From contig NZ_JBHUOZ010000001.1 in NCBI RefSeq assembly GCF_042686025.1, forward strand, positions 248,001 through 312,000: a stretch of DNA of 64,000 bases, given 5' to 3'. Source of the stretch: Terrimonas rubra. GTDB lineage: Bacteria; Bacteroidota; Bacteroidia; Chitinophagales; Chitinophagaceae. The number at the start of each line of letters is the position of its first letter. The first letter of the stretch is position 1. Both the position numbers and the translations under genes were made by a program. The notes beneath the pieces are model-generated. The model did not search any database. It saw only the letters and a list, made by a program, of their open reading frames with translations, and had not been told where the DNA came from. This document shows, one piece after another, positions 36,382-44,428 of this stretch.

Positions 36382-37317
36382 TCAAACCGTTGCCGGCTTA
36401 ATTTGTAAACGTTCGCACCAATGCAAAAATTTTGCATGAATATCGTCCAGTGTTTGTTTTTGCTCCGGTGTTAACTGTAAAATATGCGAACGGCTGATCT
36501 GCCTTACCGGCAAACCTCTTTTCTCCAGGAAGTATTTAGCCGCCATGGGATAAGCAATATGTATCAGGGGGTCAACGGCCGTTAACTCATTTTGCAGCCA
36601 TGCAACATCTTCCTGCCGTGCCGGGTCGGTCGCGTTATTACACATCCATACCAGTATTTCGGGATAAAAATTGCCGGAGATGGAGGACATACCCCTGGCC
36701 CCGTTCTGCAATGAGAACATAGCATTAGGCGTATGCGCATCATAAAATTCAAGCATCGTATTATCTTTTGCAATATCCAGTTTGGCTTTTACATTTCCAG
36801 GTAAAATGGACGTGTCTTTATGATATACAAAGCGGTTGGTATCCAGCAGTTGTTTAAATACCGGGGCGCTGAGTATACGTTTGTAAGGAGCAGGGCATTC
36901 GTACATCCCTAAAGGAATATTGCCGGTAAGCGACAGCATTGTATCAAAATTGCGTAATAACACATCATCCGCTTCGTTCACTTTGGCAAAATGCCCGGTG
37001 ATCATGATCACGGCATCAATGCCTGTATCAAATATCTGCCGGGTAAAAACGGCCTTATCTTCAATGGTTAAGCCAAAGGAGCCGGTAGCCACCACCGGCA
37101 CACGGCCATTGACATATTGTACAATATGCCGTGTAAGTTCCAGGCGTTCGTCCTCAGAAATACTGAACATTTCACTGCTTAAGCAGTTGGCAAAAAAACC
37201 TTTCACCCCTGCTGCCAGGTAAAAATCTATCAGTGCTGAGACCGCGTCCAGGTCAACCTTGGCTTTGAGGTTGAAAGGTGTGATCATTACCGGGACAAAT
37301 TTTTTATCGTTTACCAT
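36382..37317 (-). CDS. Dihydrodipicolinate synthase/N-acetylneuraminate lyase family aldolase
   Basis: This is a cytoplasmic class I aldolase of about 311 residues. It has the DapA-family TIM barrel with FVPVMITPFN at the start, the CLSSEM loop in place of the usual GTTGE, the catalytic tyrosine in GMYECPAPYK and the Schiff-base lysine in YHKDTS. DapA-family members cleave or form 2-keto-3-deoxy acids, producing pyruvate. Beside an FAH-family enzyme, a symporter and a sialidase-like propeller, a keto-deoxy acid such as KDG, Kdo or its relatives is a reasonable substrate, but this is inference. The ATG at 37317, 10 bp after the FAH stop, is preferred; a TTG six codons upstream overlaps that gene. 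Confidence 0.85.
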   Translation of the reverse strand: MVNDKKFVPVMITPFNLKAKVDLDAVSALIDFYLAAGVKGFFANCLSSEMFSISEDERLELTRHIVQYVNGRVPVVATGSFGLTIEDKAVFTRQIFDTGIDAVIMITGHFAKVNEADDVLLRNFDTMLSLTGNIPLGMYECPAPYKRILSAPVFKQLLDTNRFVYHKDTSILPGNVKAKLDIAKDNTMLEFYDAHTPNAMFSLQNGARGMSSISGNFYPEILVWMCNNATDPARQEDVAWLQNELTAVDPLIHIAYPMAAKYFLEKRGLPVRQISRSHILQLTPEQKQTLDDIHAKFLHWCERLQIKPATV

Positions 37318-37327
37318 AAGTGTATGT

Positions 37328-38158
37328 TTATGCAACTGTATTGATTAATGTTCCGATGCCGGTTATGGTTATTTGTATTGCATCACCGGGTTGTAAGGTG
37401 AAATCGTTGTCGGGCACCACACACGTACCGGTCATTAAATAAGCACCGGTGGAAAAACTATATTCCCGGTACAGGAACTCAACCAGTTCCGTATGTTTTC
37501 TTTTCATTTTATCAATGGTTACATTGCCTTCAAACACCGTTACTCCTTCACGCATGATGCAAATAGAGATCAATGTTGCCGGATCGATCGGCGCAGCCGT
37601 AACCAACACACAGGGACCAACAGCAGCACTGCCATCGTACATTTTAGCCTGCGGTAAATACAAGGGATTTTCACCTTCAATGCTGCGGCTGCTCATATCG
37701 TTACCAATGGTATAGCCCACAATTTCACCGTTGCTATTGATGACAAGTGTCAGTTCCGGCTCGGGAACATTCCAGTTACTGTCCTTCCGTATACGTACTT
37801 TACCCTGATGCGGAACTACCTTGTACGGGTTGGCTTTAAAGAATATCTCGGGCCTTTCTGCATCATATACCTTATCATAAAAAGTGGCACCGCCGCTCTC
37901 CTTACTCTCTTCCATTCTTGCCACTTTACTGCGCAGGTAGGTCACCCCCGCAGCCCATACTTCCTGCGAGCCAATAGGCACCAGGCAATCATCGGATGTA
38001 AAAGTATCAGCATAGGGTTGAAGTGCAGCAATGGTCTCCTGTAACCAGTTGTATAATGCGGGCTGATTGATGAGCGTATCCCAATCCGTTCCTGGCAGGA
38101 GATAGTAACGATCTTCATGACCAACTATGATACCTGTTTTTGTTTTATAAAGTTTCAT
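37328..38158 (-). CDS. Fumarylacetoacetate hydrolase family protein (2-keto-3-deoxy-aldonate dehydratase-like)
   Basis: This is a cytoplasmic enzyme of 276 residues with the FAH fold. It shows RPEIFFKANPYKVVPHQGKV, the metal-binding ExE in NVPEPELTLV, the aspartate ligand in IGNDMSSRSIEGENPLY and QAKMYDGSAAVGPCVLV. This set is close to archaeal and bacterial 2-keto-3-deoxy-D-arabinonate dehydratases (AraD1/KdaD type) rather than to true fumarylacetoacetases. It probably acts on a 2-keto-3-deoxy acid formed from a sugar acid. It lies between a symporter (21 bp upstream) and the DapA-family aldolase, consistent with one catabolic cassette. Confidence 0.85.
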   Translation of the reverse strand: MKLYKTKTGIIVGHEDRYYLLPGTDWDTLINQPALYNWLQETIAALQPYADTFTSDDCLVPIGSQEVWAAGVTYLRSKVARMEESKESGGATFYDKVYDAERPEIFFKANPYKVVPHQGKVRIRKDSNWNVPEPELTLVINSNGEIVGYTIGNDMSSRSIEGENPLYLPQAKMYDGSAAVGPCVLVTAAPIDPATLISICIMREGVTVFEGNVTIDKMKRKHTELVEFLYREYSFSTGAYLMTGTCVVPDNDFTLQPGDAIQITITGIGTLINTVA

Positions 38159-38179
38159 TAATGAATGATGAATGATAAG

Positions 38180-39757
38180 TTATGAATGATGAATGCGGTC
38201 GTCGTTTGTTTTCTTACGCAGTTTTGTGAGCAATATACCCGCCAGGAAAATGGTTAAAGTGCCCACCACAATGATCATGTTTTTATGCAGCGGATTTTTC
38301 AGGAAGGCATAGTTTGCCGGTAACCTGTCCGAAAAACTCATCCACAGAATAACGATCACCCCAATGATAACCGCTGTTAATGCTTCCTGCCCCCTGGTAC
38401 GCCTGCTGATCAAACCCAGCAGGAAAAGGCCCAGCATACCGCCGGCAAAAATGCCCGACAACTCCCACCATACATCCAGTACACTTTTACTGCCTATCAT
38501 TGCCAGTCCGGTACACAAACCGATCAGGCCTACCAGTACCGTTGTTATATAGAGCGTTCGTAAATGTCCTTTCTCTGAAACGTTCTTATTAAAGTACTTT
38601 TTATAAATATCGATCGTAAACACCGTGGCCGATGCATTCATACCTGAACTAATGGTGCTCATGGCCGCCGACAGTATCGCCGAAACAATCAGGCCTACCA
38701 GCCCCTGGGGAATAGTAGTGACCATAAAATGCGGTAATACCTTATCACCATAATCAGCCGGCTGCAGTTGCGCCGCCAGGGCACTGATCTGTGCCGCGCC
38801 TGCTTCACTACCCAGCCTTTCGGCAGCAGTAGTCAGCTTCACTGTTTCAATCATACCGGGATTCACCTGGTAATAAGCATACAACGCCGTACCAATAACA
38901 AAGAACAATAAAGAAGCCGGTACATATAATGCCACACATAACCATACCGATTTGGCAGCCTGTTTTTGCGAGGTGGCCGTATGATAACGCTGTACATAAT
39001 TCTGGTCCATACCAAAATTATTCAGGTTAATAAAGAAGCCATACAACAATACCATCCAAAAGGTTGATTCCGTAAAGTTGAATGACATACTTCCCAGGCT
39101 TGTCTTATCATCCTTACCGGCTATCTCCAGTATGGTATTCACCCCGCCCGGTATCTCTTTTATCACCAGGTATAATATCAGTATTGCTCCCAGTGTTTTA
39201 ATAATGCCCTGTACTACTTCTGTCCATATCACTGCTTCAATACCACCCAGCACGGTGTAAAAAATAATACAGATGCCCATCACCAGCATAATGGACGCCA
39301 TCGAAAAACCTGTCAGGGCCTGCAGGCTGAGCGCCATTCCGAAAAAGATAGAACCCATCCTGGCAAACTGTGTTAATAAAAAACAGACCACTGCATATGT
39401 TCTTGCCCAGGGACCAAAACGTTTTTCCAAATTGGTATAAGCCGATACCTCACCTGTACGCCGGTAAAAAGGAACAAAGTATTTTGCCGCTATCCATGCC
39501 GCCAGTGGCATGGATAAACTGAATACAAAAGCATTCCAGTTACCACCAAAGGCTTTACCCGGCACACCTAAAAAGGTATTGCTGCTTAAAAAAGTAGCAT
39601 AAATAGATAAGCCTATAGCCCATCCGGGTATTTTACCGGAAGCCACTGTAAACTGCTCGGCACTTTTATTTTTACGCGAAAAATAAAAACCGATCCATAC
39701 CATGGCCACCAGGTACACTCCGATGATCAACAGGTCAATAACGGGCAAATTATTCAT
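38180..39757 (-). CDS. Sodium:solute symporter (SSS family), second copy
   Basis: This is an inner-membrane symporter of 525 residues with about 13 helices (VIDLLIIGVYLVAMVWIGFY, LPLAAWIAAKYFVPFYRR region, LTIFLAGILLTKLRKK at the end). SSS features are GWAIGLSIYATFLSSNTFLG, LEKRFGPWARTYAVVCFLLT and SGMNASATVFTIDIYKKYF. It is only distantly like the symporter at 24929, so the two probably carry different substrates. Its neighbours (propeller enzyme upstream, FAH and DapA enzymes downstream) suggest transport of an acid sugar, as seen for SSS transporters of sialic acid in other bacteria. Confidence 0.9.
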   Translation of the reverse strand: MNNLPVIDLLIIGVYLVAMVWIGFYFSRKNKSAEQFTVASGKIPGWAIGLSIYATFLSSNTFLGVPGKAFGGNWNAFVFSLSMPLAAWIAAKYFVPFYRRTGEVSAYTNLEKRFGPWARTYAVVCFLLTQFARMGSIFFGMALSLQALTGFSMASIMLVMGICIIFYTVLGGIEAVIWTEVVQGIIKTLGAILILYLVIKEIPGGVNTILEIAGKDDKTSLGSMSFNFTESTFWMVLLYGFFINLNNFGMDQNYVQRYHTATSQKQAAKSVWLCVALYVPASLLFFVIGTALYAYYQVNPGMIETVKLTTAAERLGSEAGAAQISALAAQLQPADYGDKVLPHFMVTTIPQGLVGLIVSAILSAAMSTISSGMNASATVFTIDIYKKYFNKNVSEKGHLRTLYITTVLVGLIGLCTGLAMIGSKSVLDVWWELSGIFAGGMLGLFLLGLISRRTRGQEALTAVIIGVIVILWMSFSDRLPANYAFLKNPLHKNMIIVVGTLTIFLAGILLTKLRKKTNDDRIHHS

Positions 39758-39799
39758 ACAACAAAAACTAATCGTTTACAACGGTAAGGCCGCTGACCT

Positions 39800-40921
39800 T
39801 TATTCTTCCATCACAAATTCCTTTAACTTAGCCTGCCCGCCGGGCCACTGCTGGTTCTTTATTTTTTTCATCTTCAGTTTCGACGGATCGATCTTCACAT
39901 ATTTGATCCTCTCCCTGCGCCAGGTATACACAATATGTACCATACCGTCGCTTGATTGAATAACGGATGGGTATGAGTACTGGCTGATGGGTGAATCTTC
40001 CAGCACCAGTGAAGCATGCCATGTTTTACCATCTTTAGAAAGTGCTACATTCAAGGGTGTACGCGGGCCTTTACCTTTTACCCAGGTAGTATCGGGCAAT
40101 ACATGGTTATATACCAGTAGATGGCGTCCGTCTTTCAGGGTAACGGCATCCGTGCCCGAGTTATTATTAGGTAACGCTTTTAACAGGGTTACACCGGTCC
40201 ATGTCTGACCACCATCATAAGACCATGCCTGACCTATATGTTGTTGGCGGGTGCGGCATAATACCTGTAATTTATTTTTACCATGACGTAATATACTAGG
40301 CTGAATAGCACTGATCTCTTTGCCATCATTCAGCGGCCCTATCTTACGCCAGGTTTTACCTTTATCCTTTGTTATTTCAAAATGCAGTTTCCAGCCGTCT
40401 ACTTCGGTACTCGAAGGGCAGAACAGTTCATCACCGATCATCTCCGGACGGTTTTTCACGGGCCCCAAACCTCCATCCGGTAATAATTCAGGTTTAGTCC
40501 AGGTGTGACCATTATCAAAGGAACGTTTCATCCAACCCACCCAGGCCGCTACTTTAGGGCCTACTTTATAAAACAGGATCAGCTCACCACCGGGCACCTG
40601 GTATAATACGGGGTTATAACAGGGATAACGCAGGGTATCATTAATAATACCATTCGCGATGGAAACCGGTGCCGTCCACTTCCCATCGCCTTCCAGCCTG
40701 CTCATATAAATTTCAACATCCGGGGCACCTTCCCTGGCCCCACCAAACCAGGCCGCCATCAGCCCCTTGGGCGTTTCTACAATGGTGGCAGCATGTGCTG
40801 AAGGAAAGGCAGCCTTGGTATAAATGAATTCATCCACCAAAATACCATCCTTCCATTTTGTTTGCGCCCAGGCTGTATGACAAATAATGCCCAACAATAC
40901 TAATGATACGATCCTTTTCAT
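39800..40921 (-). CDS. BNR/Asp-box sialidase-superfamily protein
   Basis: This is a secreted beta-propeller protein of 373 residues with a signal peptide of about 19 residues (ending CHTAWAQ). Four Asp-box motifs are visible (SFDNGHTW, TKDKGKTW, SYDGGQTW and the degenerate SKDGKTW) together with FPSAHAATIVETPKGLMAAW and the GGAREGAPDVEIYMSR segment. Such proteins are often named exo-alpha-sialidase, but the FRIP arginine motif of true GH33 sialidases is absent, so sialidase activity is doubtful. In the RG-II setting a keto-deoxy sugar (Kdo or Dha) is a possible substrate. It is followed by the symporter and keto-acid enzymes. Confidence 0.75.
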   Translation of the reverse strand: MKRIVSLVLLGIICHTAWAQTKWKDGILVDEFIYTKAAFPSAHAATIVETPKGLMAAWFGGAREGAPDVEIYMSRLEGDGKWTAPVSIANGIINDTLRYPCYNPVLYQVPGGELILFYKVGPKVAAWVGWMKRSFDNGHTWTKPELLPDGGLGPVKNRPEMIGDELFCPSSTEVDGWKLHFEITKDKGKTWRKIGPLNDGKEISAIQPSILRHGKNKLQVLCRTRQQHIGQAWSYDGGQTWTGVTLLKALPNNNSGTDAVTLKDGRHLLVYNHVLPDTTWVKGKGPRTPLNVALSKDGKTWHASLVLEDSPISQYSYPSVIQSSDGMVHIVYTWRRERIKYVKIDPSKLKMKKIKNQQWPGGQAKLKEFVMEE

Positions 40922-40956
40922 AATTCAATATATAACTATGTTAATATAGCCAGTTG

Positions 40957-40982
40957 TTTCTTATTCTTATTCTTATTCTTAT
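40957..40982. repeat. TTATTC hexanucleotide microsatellite
   Basis: About four tandem TTATTC units lie in the 104-bp gap between the propeller gene and the DUF3826 gene, followed by ATCTCAATACTAATTTCTGA and similar AT-rich sequence. Confidence 0.7.
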
Positions 40983-41025
40983 CTCAATACTAATTTCTGA
41001 ATACTACTATCCGAATACTATGCTC

Positions 41026-41688
41026 TCAATTCTTTCCTTTCGCCGCTTTCTCCGCTTTTATTTTATCGGTATAAGTTTTATACAATTGCCTCCAATTTCG
41101 ACCATTATTATTTAAATACTGTTCGCATTTGGTCTTGTATATTTCAAAGATGGCCGATATTTCTTTCATATTCTTATAGTTAATGGCTTCAGCCCTTGCC
41201 AGCTTTAATTGTTTGGTGATCTCTGCACGTTCCTTCTCAGTCAGGTCGGGTACAATGGCTTCATACCCCTTTATGGTAAATGCCACTTTGCCTACAGTAT
41301 AGGCATCCAGCACCTGCTCCACCTGTACAGGCGTCAGATTGGCCTGTAATACCATTAACAGGCTATCACGTATGGCAGCCGGTTGGGCGCTGCAGAGTAT
41401 CACCTGTTTATCCAGGTCGCTCAGTTTGTTACCAGTAGCCGGGTTAATACCATCAGGTATAATAGTAGCAGGATGTGCATCATGCCAGTTTTTTACCGCC
41501 GTTAAATGCCTGGCGATAGCCTGCTGTACGGCCTGTTCTTTTGCTGCATTATTTAACTGTAAGGCCTGTGTCCATTCAGCCGCTTTCTTCAACGATTGCT
41601 CGTCGCCTGTTTGCGCCTTTACCACCACTATACCAAACAAGGCTATTGTTGTAATAATATATTTTACTGTCATAATTCCATTCATCAT
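41026..41688 (-). CDS. DUF3826 family protein
   Basis: This is a secreted, mainly helical protein of 220 residues with a signal peptide (about 1-26, ending VVKAQ). The segments KKAAEWTQALQLNN, KNWHDAH and the C-terminal ISAIFEIYKTKCEQYLNNNG fit DUF3826, a family found in pectin-type utilization loci without known biochemical function. The ATG overlaps the GH78 stop as ATGA, showing coupling with that gene. A second, partial member lies at the right edge of the window (63807-64000). A role in handling or scaffolding glycan fragments would be speculation. Confidence 0.8.
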   Translation of the reverse strand: MMNGIMTVKYIITTIALFGIVVVKAQTGDEQSLKKAAEWTQALQLNNAAKEQAVQQAIARHLTAVKNWHDAHPATIIPDGINPATGNKLSDLDKQVILCSAQPAAIRDSLLMVLQANLTPVQVEQVLDAYTVGKVAFTIKGYEAIVPDLTEKERAEITKQLKLARAEAINYKNMKEISAIFEIYKTKCEQYLNNNGRNWRQLYKTYTDKIKAEKAAKGKN

Positions 41689-44423
41689 TTTGATTCAAAA
41701 GCATATTCCCCACTCTGCACTTCATATATGGCATAACCTTTTTCCTGTTTTACAAAACGCAGACCATCGGCCTCATTGGCCGGCCTGCCCGACTCCATGA
41801 TATTGGCATGCGCTTTAACCGGCACCTGCACCAGTGCTGTAGTATTGGCCGGTATATTTATTTTCCAGGTAAAAATATCCTTATCATTTTTCCAATCCGA
41901 AACAATTGTACCATAGGGAGATTGATAAGTAGCCTGGGCATGGGGCAATTGCTGGTGCAAAGCTGGTTTCATACTTATTGTTTTGAATGCCACACTTTGT
42001 GTATGGTTTTTAATGCCGGCTACTTCTTCATATAACCATGTTAGCAGGTCGCCCAGTAACATCACATGATTCTGTGAGTTCATCTGCGGGTTTGCCGTAT
42101 TGCCGTTCCATAATTCCCAGATGGTAGTAGCACCCTGCTGTATCATATACCCCCAGCTGGGATAGGTATGGTTAGATGCCAGGGTAAAAGCTGCCTGTTC
42201 CAGGCCGTTTTGTGTTAGTCCCCGCATCAGCCATTGTGTACCGATCACGCCGGTACTGATATGCATGTTATCGGCTTTTAATTTTCGGGCAATGGTCTCC
42301 ACCACCTGCATTTTTTTATTAGCGGGCACTATCCCAAAATACAGTGGTAATAAGTTGGCAGTAATAGTACCGTTATCATACAGGCCGGCATCTGCTTTGA
42401 AGAATTTTTTATTGAAAGCATCTTTTATATCTGCCGAGAGTTTTACATAAGCCAGGGTATCGCTTTTATTACCCGTGATCACGGCAAAGTTTTTCATGAT
42501 CTGTAATAACCGGTAGTAATAAGCTGTAGCAATCAACTGGCCATTGGTAGTGCGGGTACTGTCCTGCGATTTTATCATTTTCAGGTCTTCCGGCGGTACG
42601 CACCAGTCACCATATTTATCCTTGGTCAGGATATTATTTTTTAAGTATTTGCCGCGCATATAATCCATCCATTTTTTCATGGAAGGATAATGTTTCACCA
42701 GTACCTGCTGGTCGCCGAATTGATGGTACAGCATTTCCGCAATTAAGATATAAGCGCCGGGCCAGGTAACATTGTCGCTGTAATAGTTCCAGTAAGCCGG
42801 TGTTACATCGGGTATAGCGCCTTCGGCTGTTTGTGCCTGCTGAATATCGTCCAGCCATTTGGCATACAAAGCGCCATTATTAAACAGGAAACTTTCACCG
42901 TAAGCCCCCTGTGTTCTGTCGCCCAGCCAGGGTTGCCGTTCATTGCGTTGCGGACAATCAACCGGCATGCCTTTGTAGTTGGAAGCAATGCCCCACCAGG
43001 CATTTTTTACAATGTTATTGATGGTTTCATTAGCTGTCCGGATATTCCCGGTGCTTTGCATCTGGTCATATACCAGGTGTCCTTCAAAGGCACTGGTTAC
43101 AGGTGTACCCGGCCATCCGGTAATTTCTACATACCTGAAACCATGGTACACGAATGTGGGATGCCATGTTTCTTCTCCCTCTCCTTTCAACGTATAGACA
43201 TCGGTTACTTTGGCATCACGCAGGTTGGCAGTATATAATTCACCATCCGGCTGCAGGCTTTCAGCAAAACGCAACATTACTTTACGGCCTTTCTCACCTT
43301 TTACTTTTAATTGTAACCAGCCGGCAAAGTTCTGGCCCATGTCCAGAATGTATTTATCACCGTTAATTTTATTAATAGCAACCGGTTGTATACGTTGCAT
43401 TATTTTCATGTGCCGGTTAGGTTGTGGGGTAATCACACCAGTGGGTGCAGGTACGATATTTGCCTTAAGCCACTTTGCATCGTTGTAAGCAGCCTGGGCC
43501 CAGTTCCCCAGTTCTTTGGTAGCATCATATTCCTCACCGTCATATTCATTGTTGGTGCGTATGGGGCCATCAGCAGTAAACCTCCAGGTTTCATCAGTAA
43601 TAACGGTTTGTCTGGTACCATCTTCAAAGATCATATCCAGCTGCAAGAGCAGTTTAGGGAAACCAAAAGTGTTGATCTTTTGTGGTTTAAAGTTCTGGCG
43701 CATGGTAAAGAAACGGCCATTGCCCAGTGCTACGCCAATGGCATTTTTACCCTGTATGATATGCTCCGTTACATCAAAAGTATTACTCAATACTGTTTTG
43801 CGGTAATCGGTAGGCGCAGGCGCCAGTACCTGATCGCCGATCTTTTTACCATTGATCAGCAGTTCATACATACCCAGTCCTACCAGATTAACATAGGCCT
43901 TTTTAATTTTCTTAGCCGTACCAAATTCCTTACGGTAGTAACGGGCCGATAAACGGGACCATTGTGTTACACTATCCCAGGCAAAAGCTTTATCATAACC
44001 GATCCATTTGGCCTTCCAGTTTTTGGGGTCCACAAAACCTACTGTAAAGAACACAGGTTTGCTCTCTATTGTTTCACCTTTACTGGTCTTTACTTTTACC
44101 TTCCAGTAGTAATATACATTTGAGGCCAGCGGCTTGCCGGTATAAGGAATTAATATGGACAGGTCCGATCTTACTTCACCGGATTGCCAGATATCCGCTT
44201 TGTCCTGTTCCAGATTTGCCCTGGAACTAGCCACCAGTATCTCATAACTCAACTGTTTCACTCCTCGTTGTGCCGATGCCAGCTGCCAGCTGAACCGTGG
44301 CTGCGTGGTAGCAATACCGATAGGGTGCGACTGTTGCTCCGTTAACAATTGCTGCACGGTTGTCTGCGCCACAGTAGCGCTGCTAAAACATATAAAAGCT
44401 ATTATGATAAAAACAAATCTCAT
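41685..44423 (-). CDS. GH78 alpha-L-rhamnosidase
   Basis: This is a secreted 912-residue enzyme with a signal peptide of about 19 residues (ending SATVAQ). N-terminal fibronectin-like and beta-sandwich domains (RFSWQLAS, YEILVASS, YYYWKVKVKT, then AKWIGYD and KKAYVNLVGLGMYELLINGK) are followed by the (alpha/alpha)6 catalytic domain with FRYVEITGWPG, the DCPQRNERQPWLGD motif carrying acidic catalytic residues, YPSWGYMIQQGATTIWELWN and a C-terminal beta domain. This is the full GH78 architecture. It would remove terminal alpha-L-rhamnose. It is 5 bp downstream of GH2 and overlaps the DUF3826 start, so all three are one translational unit. Confidence 0.93.
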   Translation of the reverse strand: MRFVFIIIAFICFSSATVAQTTVQQLLTEQQSHPIGIATTQPRFSWQLASAQRGVKQLSYEILVASSRANLEQDKADIWQSGEVRSDLSILIPYTGKPLASNVYYYWKVKVKTSKGETIESKPVFFTVGFVDPKNWKAKWIGYDKAFAWDSVTQWSRLSARYYRKEFGTAKKIKKAYVNLVGLGMYELLINGKKIGDQVLAPAPTDYRKTVLSNTFDVTEHIIQGKNAIGVALGNGRFFTMRQNFKPQKINTFGFPKLLLQLDMIFEDGTRQTVITDETWRFTADGPIRTNNEYDGEEYDATKELGNWAQAAYNDAKWLKANIVPAPTGVITPQPNRHMKIMQRIQPVAINKINGDKYILDMGQNFAGWLQLKVKGEKGRKVMLRFAESLQPDGELYTANLRDAKVTDVYTLKGEGEETWHPTFVYHGFRYVEITGWPGTPVTSAFEGHLVYDQMQSTGNIRTANETINNIVKNAWWGIASNYKGMPVDCPQRNERQPWLGDRTQGAYGESFLFNNGALYAKWLDDIQQAQTAEGAIPDVTPAYWNYYSDNVTWPGAYILIAEMLYHQFGDQQVLVKHYPSMKKWMDYMRGKYLKNNILTKDKYGDWCVPPEDLKMIKSQDSTRTTNGQLIATAYYYRLLQIMKNFAVITGNKSDTLAYVKLSADIKDAFNKKFFKADAGLYDNGTITANLLPLYFGIVPANKKMQVVETIARKLKADNMHISTGVIGTQWLMRGLTQNGLEQAAFTLASNHTYPSWGYMIQQGATTIWELWNGNTANPQMNSQNHVMLLGDLLTWLYEEVAGIKNHTQSVAFKTISMKPALHQQLPHAQATYQSPYGTIVSDWKNDKDIFTWKINIPANTTALVQVPVKAHANIMESGRPANEADGLRFVKQEKGYAIYEVQSGEYAFESK

Positions 44424-44428
44424 ATCGT

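Noticed and set aside
39800..40921. Exo-alpha-sialidase as a firm function
   Set aside because: Asp boxes are present but the FRIP arginine motif is missing and no other sialic acid genes are evident.
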